39,118 nucleotides of DNA from Bacteroidaceae bacterium (GTDB lineage Bacteria; Bacteroidota; Bacteroidia; Bacteroidales; Bacteroidaceae). The DNA lies in the NCBI GenBank assembly GCA_024398635.1, contig JAKSIV010000021.1, positions 1 to 39,118 of the forward strand, read 5' to 3'. This document shows positions 33,588 to 39,118 of this stretch, piece after piece. The stretch's first letter is position 1. The number at the start of each line of letters is the position of its first letter. The position numbers were made by a program, and so were the translations under genes. The notes under the pieces were generated by a model that saw only the letters and a program-made list of their open reading frames with translations, ran no database searches and had not been told where the DNA came from.

Positions 33588-34214
33588 ATGGACAAGCACT
33601 ATTGTATATGCATAGGCCGCAAATTCTGTAGCGGAGGCCGAAACGTAGCAGCAATCGTTGCTGAAAAACTTGGCATTAAAGTGTATGACAGGGGCCTTCT
33701 TAAAAAGGCCGCCCAGGATACCGGTTTCAGCGAACAGTTCTTTGCCGAAGCCGACGAGGAGAAGACCCGCAAGGGGCTGCGTTCGCTGTTCATGAACCAT
33801 CTGAGCAGCATCAACGGACTGTCAAACAACTATCTGAGCAATGAATCCATATTCAATATGCAGAGCGATGCCATCCGTAAGATACATGAGACCGAGGACT
33901 GCGTATTCATTGGCCGTTGCGCCGATTACGTGCTGCGTGACAGCGAGCGCCTTCTGAACGTGTTTATCGCGGCCGATATCGATGACCGTGTGGCCCGCGT
34001 GATGCGCCATGCCGGCGAGGGCATGACACAGTCCAAGGCCCTGTCTCTGATTGAGGACATCGATCGCAAGCGTTCATCGTACTACAACTATTTTACCGGC
34101 CGCACATGGGGCGATACCGCTGTTTATGACATTTGTCTGAACAGTACCACCCTGGGATATGAAAAGTGCGCCGAAATAATCGTATCTTTGGCAAAAGAGC
34201 GTCTTGGAATATGA
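33588..34214 (+). CDS. Cytidylate kinase-like family protein
   Basis: 208-residue P-loop-type protein resembling the cytidylate-kinase-like family (Cytidylate_kin2). The N-terminal CIGRKFCSGGRNVA replaces the usual IGRQFGSGGR, the YDRGLLKKAA and FIGRCADYVL motifs are present, and the C-terminal half has the DDRVARVM and DRKRSSYYNYFTG segments typical of the group. Actual substrate phosphorylation is unproven for the family to my knowledge. It is one base after the MATE stop and overlaps the next gene by four bases (ATGA). Confidence 0.88.
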   Translation: MDKHYCICIGRKFCSGGRNVAAIVAEKLGIKVYDRGLLKKAAQDTGFSEQFFAEADEEKTRKGLRSLFMNHLSSINGLSNNYLSNESIFNMQSDAIRKIHETEDCVFIGRCADYVLRDSERLLNVFIAADIDDRVARVMRHAGEGMTQSKALSLIEDIDRKRSSYYNYFTGRTWGDTAVYDICLNSTTLGYEKCAEIIVSLAKERLGI

Positions 34215-34714
34215 AAAAGATAGGAATCCTGTCCGATACCCACGCATACTGGGATGACCGCTACGCCACCTTCTTTAAGGTGTGTGACGAGATTTGGCAT
34301 GCCGGTGATGTGGGGTCGTACGAGATTCTTGAGCGTCTGTCAAAGATAGCCACCGTACGTGCCGTCTACGGTAACTGTGACGGACAGGATGTACGCCGTT
34401 TCACCACGGAGATATACCGTTTCAAGGTGGAGGATGCCAATATCATGATTAAACACATAGGAGGTTCGCCGGACCATTATGACCACTCCGTACGTGAGCA
34501 GCTGCTAATAGAGACTCCGGACTTGTTGGTATGCGGTCATTCGCATATCCTGAAAGTGATGCATGACAGCAAATACGGGATGCTTTTCATCAATCCCGGT
34601 GCAGCAGGACTGCAGGGGTGGCAGAAAGTACGTACTCTGGTACGTCTGGAGGTTGAAGGCAAGACATTCCGCAACCTTGAGGTGTATGAGATAAAGAGGG
34701 AAAATGATTTTTGA
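34211..34714 (+). CDS. YfcE/MJ0936-type metallophosphoesterase
   Basis: 167-residue calcineurin-like phosphodiesterase. Metal-binding motifs are intact: GILSDTH, HAGDVGS, VYGNCDG, CGHSH and NPGA near the C-terminus. The family has broad phosphodiesterase activity in vitro; the cellular substrate is unknown. The start at 34211 is chosen because MKKIGILSDTH is the family N-terminus and forms an ATGA overlap with the upstream stop. An earlier in-frame ATG at 34166 would lie within the upstream gene. Confidence 0.93.
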   Translation: MKKIGILSDTHAYWDDRYATFFKVCDEIWHAGDVGSYEILERLSKIATVRAVYGNCDGQDVRRFTTEIYRFKVEDANIMIKHIGGSPDHYDHSVREQLLIETPDLLVCGHSHILKVMHDSKYGMLFINPGAAGLQGWQKVRTLVRLEVEGKTFRNLEVYEIKRENDF

Positions 34715-34726
34715 TAATTTGATACT

Positions 34727-35956
34727 ATGGAACCGATCACATTACTTGAACTTAACGGGCGTGTCAAGAGTACACTGCAGTTTGAGATACCCGATGCCTA
34801 TTGGGTACAGGCTGAAATTAGCAGCATAAGTCCGTCAAGTCAGGGACACTGCTACATAGAACTGGTGCAGAAAGATCCTACCGGACGTAACTTCCTGGCC
34901 AAGGCCAAAGCCAATATCTGGCGTGGTACATGGCTTAAGCTTAAACCTTATTTCGAGGCTGAGACGGGCGAGACGCTTAAGGTGGGAATGAAAGTCCTGC
35001 TCCAGGTTACCGTTACGTTTCATGAGGTTTACGGCTACTCTCTCGTGGTTCAGGATATTGACCCGACATACACGATGGGTGATATGGCCCGTCGCCGTAA
35101 GGAGATTCTGGAACAGTTGGCAAAGGAGGGCGTGATAGGACTTAACCATGAACTTGAAATTCCTGCTCTGCCCAACAGGATTGCGGTGATATCATCGGCC
35201 ACAGCTGCCGGATGGGGCGATTTCCGTGACCAGTTAAAGAACAATATCTACGGCTTCAGGTTTTATGTCAAGCTGTTCCCGGCACTTATGCAGGGCGATG
35301 ATGTGGAGCGTAGCGTAATATCGGCCCTGAATGCCGTTGCAGAGCGCAGGGATGATTTCGATTTGGTCATTATAATAAGAGGAGGCGGTGCCGTGAGTGA
35401 ATTGAGTTATTTCGATTCATATGATCTGGCATACAACATAGCTAATTTCCCGTTACCTGTGATTACGGGAATAGGCCATGAACGTGATGATACGGTTGCC
35501 GACGTGGTGGCCCATACCAAGGTCAAGACACCGACTGCGGCGGCAGAGTTCATCATAAACAGAGCATTTGACAGCGCATCCGAGCTGGAGAATCTTACCC
35601 GGAGGATGGGAGATGCCATTGCAGGGAGAATGAACTCCGAGAATATCCGAATAGAGAGGATATCGCAAAAGCTGCCATCACTGTTCGCGGTACTCAGAAC
35701 GCGTCAGGAGCAGATCCTGGAAACTGTTTGGATGAGGTCCGTGAATGCTGTACGAAACATGCTTACCGCCCATGTCCATAAACTTGAAATCATCGATAAG
35801 AGCATAGCGGCTGTTGACCCGGTGACAATACTTAAGCGCGGCTATTCGATTACACGGTGCAACGGCCATGTGGTCAAGGGCGCATCGGACCTTAAGAGAG
35901 GTGACAGACTGACTACTGCGTTTGCAGACGGCAGCGTTGAGAGTGAAATTTTATGA
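34727..35956 (+). CDS. xseA: Exodeoxyribonuclease VII large subunit
   Basis: 409-residue catalytic subunit of the bidirectional single-strand exonuclease used in mismatch repair and DNA maintenance. The N-terminal OB fold (about residues 1-105, with WVQAEISSISPSSQGHCYIEL) is followed by the nuclease domain with the IIIRGGGAVSELSYFDSYDL motif, GIGHERDDTVADVVAH and the KTPTAAAEFI segment, all diagnostic. It is slightly shorter than E. coli XseA (456). It overlaps xseB by four bases (ATGA), ensuring coupled synthesis of the two subunits. Confidence 0.96.
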   Translation: MEPITLLELNGRVKSTLQFEIPDAYWVQAEISSISPSSQGHCYIELVQKDPTGRNFLAKAKANIWRGTWLKLKPYFEAETGETLKVGMKVLLQVTVTFHEVYGYSLVVQDIDPTYTMGDMARRRKEILEQLAKEGVIGLNHELEIPALPNRIAVISSATAAGWGDFRDQLKNNIYGFRFYVKLFPALMQGDDVERSVISALNAVAERRDDFDLVIIIRGGGAVSELSYFDSYDLAYNIANFPLPVITGIGHERDDTVADVVAHTKVKTPTAAAEFIINRAFDSASELENLTRRMGDAIAGRMNSENIRIERISQKLPSLFAVLRTRQEQILETVWMRSVNAVRNMLTAHVHKLEIIDKSIAAVDPVTILKRGYSITRCNGHVVKGASDLKRGDRLTTAFADGSVESEIL

Positions 35957-36165
35957 TTATAAACCTAATAATTGACGATACAATGAAATACGAAGAAGCG
36001 ATGAAACGCCTGGAAGAGATAGTTTCCGGGATTGAGGAAAACAAGATGGATATAGACCAGATAAGCGACAGTCTTAAGGAGGCCCGTGAGCTTATTAAGT
36101 TCTGTAAGGACAAACTCTACAAGACCGATGAGGAGATAAAGAAAATACTTGAAACCGAGGACTAA
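35953..36165 (+). CDS. xseB: Exodeoxyribonuclease VII small subunit
   Basis: 70-residue helical subunit, several copies of which bind XseA. EEAMKRLEEIVSGIE and the C-terminal KFCKDKLYKTDEEIKKIL match XseB. The start at 35953 overlaps the xseA stop (ATGA) and gives an N-terminal extension of usual length. A second in-frame ATG at 35983 would give a 60-residue protein beginning at the conserved region and cannot be excluded. Confidence 0.92.
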   Translation: MIINLIIDDTMKYEEAMKRLEEIVSGIEENKMDIDQISDSLKEARELIKFCKDKLYKTDEEIKKILETED

Positions 36166-36178
36166 GAAACAAAACGAT

Positions 36179-36988
36179 ATGAGAAGGATTATCAAAACGC
36201 TTTTTTGCCTGCTGCTGACAGCGGGGGTCATTGCATGCAGTTCGGTGGCTTTTACAGGCCGTAACCGTATGCTGCTCTATTCAGACAGTGAGATTACATC
36301 TCTTTCGAACGAATCATACAACGAGATGATGGCTACTGCCAAGGTATCAGAGAATAAAGCTCAGGCGGCTGTTATTCAGGAGGTAGGCGAACGTATATCG
36401 GGGGCTCTCACCAAATACCTTGCCAGCAAGTGCCAACAGTCCGTTCTGGACGGCATCAACTGGAGTTTCAAACTGGTGCAGGATGATCAGGTGAACGCTT
36501 TCTGCATGCCGGGTGGTCAGGTCGTGTTCTACGAGGGCATAATGCCTCTGCTTGACACTCCGGATCTGGTAGCTGTGGTAATGGGCCATGAGATAGCGCA
36601 TGCAATAGCACGTCACGGAAACGAGCGTATGTCACAGCAGGCACTTGCAAGTGTTGTGGGCAGTGTTACCGGACAGGTCGTTGAGCAGAAAACATCCGAG
36701 AACGGACGTGTACTGTTCGAGGCGGCTTTTGCTGTGGGAACGGAATACGGCTATCTGCTTCCATACTCACGCAAACATGAATCAGAGGCCGATGAAATAG
36801 GACTTTATATCATGGCCATAGCCGGATATGACATTGAGCAGGCTCCTGTTTTGTGGCAGCGTATGTCGGAGAACAACAGCCAGTATGTCCCGGAGTTCAT
36901 GAGTACCCATCCCAGTGATGCCAGTCGCATCAGGAATCTGGAGAAACATATGGATAAGGCCCGCAAGATAGCGGCCGGGCTAAATTGA
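36179..36988 (+). CDS. M48-family metallopeptidase lipoprotein
   Basis: 269-residue zinc protease anchored to the membrane by a lipobox (GVIAC, Cys20). The HEXXH motif is at residues 137-141 (GHEIAHAIARHG) and the third zinc ligand is in HESEADEIG (Glu201). This fits LoiP/YcaL-type lipoprotein proteases, which act in outer membrane quality control in Enterobacteria; the role here is inference. The start at 36179 begins the signal peptide; an upstream in-frame ATG at 36149 would lie in xseB. It is 13 bases after xseB and 25 before the xylanase, so it may be co-transcribed with both. Confidence 0.93.
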   Translation: MRRIIKTLFCLLLTAGVIACSSVAFTGRNRMLLYSDSEITSLSNESYNEMMATAKVSENKAQAAVIQEVGERISGALTKYLASKCQQSVLDGINWSFKLVQDDQVNAFCMPGGQVVFYEGIMPLLDTPDLVAVVMGHEIAHAIARHGNERMSQQALASVVGSVTGQVVEQKTSENGRVLFEAAFAVGTEYGYLLPYSRKHESEADEIGLYIMAIAGYDIEQAPVLWQRMSENNSQYVPEFMSTHPSDASRIRNLEKHMDKARKIAAGLN

Positions 36989-37013
36989 TTTTACTAACTA
37001 GTTCAAATACAAG

Positions 37014-38192
37014 ATGAGAATTATCAGACCAGTATTATGCGCCATGGCTCTTGTTTTAGGCGCAAGCGTACAGGCTCAGGGCCTGAAGGATGCTTACAGT
37101 GACTATTTTTCAATCGGCGTTGCCGTGAACATGGGTAACCTCAACGTTGAGAGAAATCCCAAGGATATGGAGATCATCCTGACCAACTACAACAGTATTA
37201 CGGCCGAGAATGATTTCAAACCGCAGTCGGTACAGCCCCAAGAGGATCAGTGGAACTTCAAGAACGCCGATGCCATTGCCGATTTCTGCCGTGCCAACGG
37301 TATCAAACTGCGTGGCCATTGCCTTGTATGGCATAGCCAGGTGGGCCGATGGATGTTCCAGGACAAGGATGCCGACGGCAAGAACGTGCAGGCAAGCAAG
37401 GAGAAACTGTATGAGAGGATGAAGACTCATATCACCACCGTCATGCAGCGATACAGCGATATCGTTTACTGCTGGGATGTGGTTAACGAGGCTGTTACCG
37501 ATGATGCCAATGCAACCGACCCGTTGCGTCCTTCACAGTGGAAACAGATTGCCGGCGGTGACGAATTCATCCGTAAGGCTTTCGAATTTGCACATGAGGC
37601 CGATCCCAATGCACTTCTGTTCTATAACGACTATAATGCAGCGGTTCCTGCCAAGCGCGACAAGATTTACAATATGGTCAAGGAGATGAAAGAGGCCGGT
37701 GTTCCCATTGACGGTATCGGCATGCAGGGCCATTTCAGCGTATATGAGCCTTCACTCGAGGATATAGAAGCCGCTATTGAGAAGTATTCCGAGATTGTCG
37801 ATCATATCCAGTTCACGGAGCTTGACATCCGTCTTAACCGTGAGATGGGCGGTGGCCTGAACATGAACCGCCAGGGTGAGGAGCTTACTCCCGAGAAGCA
37901 GCAGATGTTCAATGACAGGTATACCGGTTTCTTCGATGTGTTGCGCCGTCATGCCGATGTCATTGACGTGGTGACATTCTGGAATGTATCAGACCGCGAT
38001 TCATGGGTGGGCACATCAAACTATCCTTTGCTGTTTGACAAGAACTCCGATCCCAAAGAGACATATTATCTGGTTCGCGACTTCACTCCCTCCAAGGAGG
38101 ATAAGGTTGCAGCCAAGAAGTCAAAGAAAAAGGCTGCCAACAAGGCTGCCGATGAGAAAGCTGCGCTTGCTCAGAAGAACTATAAGAAATAA
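37014..38192 (+). CDS. Endo-1,4-beta-xylanase, glycoside hydrolase family 10
   Basis: 392-residue exported xylanase. The signal peptide (about residues 1-22) ends SVQAQ. The GH10 TIM barrel follows, with substrate motifs ENDFKPQ and GHCLVWHSQV, the acid/base Glu159 (WDVVNEAV) and the nucleophile Glu269 (FTELDIR). No carbohydrate-binding module is present. The C-terminal 30 residues are an unusual Lys/Ala-rich tail (KKSKKKAANKAA...) of unknown role, possibly for retention or polyanion binding. It hydrolyses internal beta-1,4 xylosyl bonds, probably in the periplasm or at the surface. A terminator and then the CE1-type esterase follow, suggesting a xylan-degradation locus continuing beyond the window. 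Confidence 0.95.
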   Translation: MRIIRPVLCAMALVLGASVQAQGLKDAYSDYFSIGVAVNMGNLNVERNPKDMEIILTNYNSITAENDFKPQSVQPQEDQWNFKNADAIADFCRANGIKLRGHCLVWHSQVGRWMFQDKDADGKNVQASKEKLYERMKTHITTVMQRYSDIVYCWDVVNEAVTDDANATDPLRPSQWKQIAGGDEFIRKAFEFAHEADPNALLFYNDYNAAVPAKRDKIYNMVKEMKEAGVPIDGIGMQGHFSVYEPSLEDIEAAIEKYSEIVDHIQFTELDIRLNREMGGGLNMNRQGEELTPEKQQMFNDRYTGFFDVLRRHADVIDVVTFWNVSDRDSWVGTSNYPLLFDKNSDPKETYYLVRDFTPSKEDKVAAKKSKKKAANKAADEKAALAQKNYKK

Positions 38193-38213
38193 TTAAGGGC
38201 ATATTATTTCCGA

Positions 38214-38247
38214 TAAGCGGGCCGGATTCCATCCTGTCCGCTTTTTT
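38214..38247 (+). terminator. Intrinsic terminator after the GH10 xylanase
   Basis: AAGCGG (38215-38220) pairs with CCGCTT (38238-38243), extended by a G-T pair, and is followed by six Ts. It separates the xylanase from the esterase. Confidence 0.7.
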
Positions 38248-38260
38248 CGTCTTATTATTC

Positions 38261-38289
38261 TATATTTGGAAATATTATTCGTATGTTTG
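38261..38289 (+). promoter_or_regulatory. Candidate esterase promoter, two -7 boxes
   Basis: TATATTTG (38261-38268) and TATGTTTG (38282-38289) both match TAnnTTTG. The second is 42 bases from the ATG at 38332 and better placed. Confidence 0.45.
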
Positions 38290-38331
38290 CAGAACGTGTG
38301 CGAAAACTAAAAACTTTTATATAATCAGAAA

Positions 38332-39118
38332 ATGAAGAAAATTATCCTTTCACTCATGGCACTCGCTACAATTTCAGCGTATGCCCAGTTCGGCGGTCGC
38401 GGTCAGGGAAATCCCACCGTACCTTCAGTAACAGAGAACGTAACAGAAGATTTCAAGCCCGCATCAAACAATCAGGCAAATCATCAGTATCCTATGGTAA
38501 ACTCACAGCGTATGGTACGTGCCCAGATATCGGCCCCCAACGCTACATCCGTAGGACTTGACATTGATGGCAAGATATACTCAATGAGCAAGAACGAGAA
38601 TGGTGTATGGACTGGTACTTCGGCTCCTCAGGATCCCGGTTTCCACTACTATCAGCTCAACATTGACGGTGCAAGCGTACCCGATCCGGGAAGCCTCTAC
38701 TACTATGGTGCAAGCCGTTGGGGCAGCGGAATCGAGGTTCCGTCAGACGACCAGGATTTCTGGCAGGTCAAGAATGTTCCGCAGGGTTCTGTAAACGAGG
38801 TATTCTACTGGTCAACAGTAACTGAAGCCATGCGTCACTGCTACATCTATTTCCCCAATGAGTACTACACCAACACAACCAAGAAGTTCCCGGTTCTGTA
38901 CCTGATGCACGGAATGGGTGAGAACGAGCACGGTTGGGCAGAGCAGGGCCACACCGGTCAGATCATGGATAACCTGATCGCCGAGGGTAAGGCTCTTCCG
39001 TTCATCATTGTAATTGACTGCCTTGACGCACGCGCTGCAGGCCAGCAGGCCGGTGGTATGGGCGGCTTCGGCGGCTTTGGCGGCCCCTCAGTTGAGGCAC
39101 AGGCTCCTCAGGGCCAGG
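38332..39118 (+). CDS. CE1-type carbohydrate esterase (feruloyl/acetyl xylan esterase-like), truncated by the window
   Basis: The open frame runs off the right edge after 262 codons. Signal peptide MKKIILSLMALATISAYAQ is followed by a short Gly-rich stretch (FGGRGQG), an N-terminal immunoglobulin-like E-set domain (about residues 40-135; ATSVGLDIDGKIY, GFHYYQLNIDG) and the start of an alpha/beta hydrolase (HCYIYFPNEYY, FPVLYLMHGMGENEHGW). The nucleophile Ser motif lies beyond the window. A Gly-rich insert (GGMGGFGGFGGP) interrupts the hydrolase core after an IIVIDCLD strand. With the adjacent GH10 gene it suggests removal of ester side groups from xylan. Confidence 0.88.
   Translation, partial: MKKIILSLMALATISAYAQFGGRGQGNPTVPSVTENVTEDFKPASNNQANHQYPMVNSQRMVRAQISAPNATSVGLDIDGKIYSMSKNENGVWTGTSAPQDPGFHYYQLNIDGASVPDPGSLYYYGASRWGSGIEVPSDDQDFWQVKNVPQGSVNEVFYWSTVTEAMRHCYIYFPNEYYTNTTKKFPVLYLMHGMGENEHGWAEQGHTGQIMDNLIAEGKALPFIIVIDCLDARAAGQQAGGMGGFGGFGGPSVEAQAPQGQ

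Noticed and set aside
1..39118. CRISPR arrays or prophage structural genes
   Set aside because: No regularly spaced direct repeats with unique spacers and no phage-type genes were found in any part of the window.

Overview
The window is a chromosomal segment of a Bacteroidales bacterium, most likely a gut or rumen Prevotellaceae-type organism. Evidence: a Bacteroidetes-type 5S rRNA end, repeated TAnnTTTG (-7) promoter boxes with few Shine-Dalgarno sites, a fimbrillin remnant, a PG0541-type protein after an RND pump, an ExbB-ExbD-ExbD cluster, a PorE-like OmpA lipoprotein, the mutA/mutB propionate-pathway mutase pair, and a GH10 xylanase next to a CE1-type esterase. The assignment is inference from gene content; no 16S sequence is present.

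Layout. 1-95: 3' end of 5S rRNA and the rrn terminator. 134-1144 (-): fimbrillin lipoprotein gene broken by an in-frame TAG. 1169-2398: complete IS30-family insertion sequence, placed between the fimbrillin start and a four-gene efflux operon (2409-8292, +: TolC-like, adaptor, RND permease, small PG0541-like protein). 8289-10411 (-): lpxK-thiL. 10582-10669: tRNA-Ser(GGA). 10733-13176 (+): exbB, a four-helix membrane protein, two exbD genes, terminator. 13275-15254 (+): PorE-like lipoprotein. 15258-16628 (-): rRNA m5C methyltransferase, divergent from thyA-folA (16704-17986, +).

17984-22901 is the most accessory-looking stretch: a 72-bp perfect palindrome that contains the stop codons of both folA and topB, topB (-), a HigBA toxin-antitoxin pair, two tandem paralogous lipoproteins ending in WTYEK, and a G-rich non-coding gap with a 21-bp imperfect inverted repeat and a diverged 73-bp tandem repeat. 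22902-26933 (-) is the methylmalonyl-CoA mutase pair, divergent from an AspT/YidE-family transporter (27179-28870, +). 28913-31504 (-) is a large MG2/plug-type surface protein and 31573-32064 (-) a Gly-rich Spy-like periplasmic protein. 32237-36988 (+) is a tightly packed run: MATE exporter, cytidylate-kinase-like protein, YfcE-type phosphodiesterase, xseA, xseB, M48 lipoprotein peptidase. It leads into a GH10 xylanase (37014-38192) and a CE1-type esterase cut by the right edge.

How the genes work together. The efflux operon is a complete tripartite pump with a PII-like small protein added. The ExbBD cluster would power TonB-dependent uptake. thyA and folA form the dTMP/folate couple. mutA/mutB make the succinate-propionate interconversion. 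The terminal xylanase and esterase suggest xylan breakdown. No CRISPR array, prophage or complete novel defence system was recognised. The most unusual items are the palindrome sharing two stop codons, the G-rich 73-bp tandem repeat, the IS30 sitting directly on the pump operon, and the poorly characterised PII-like pump partner.
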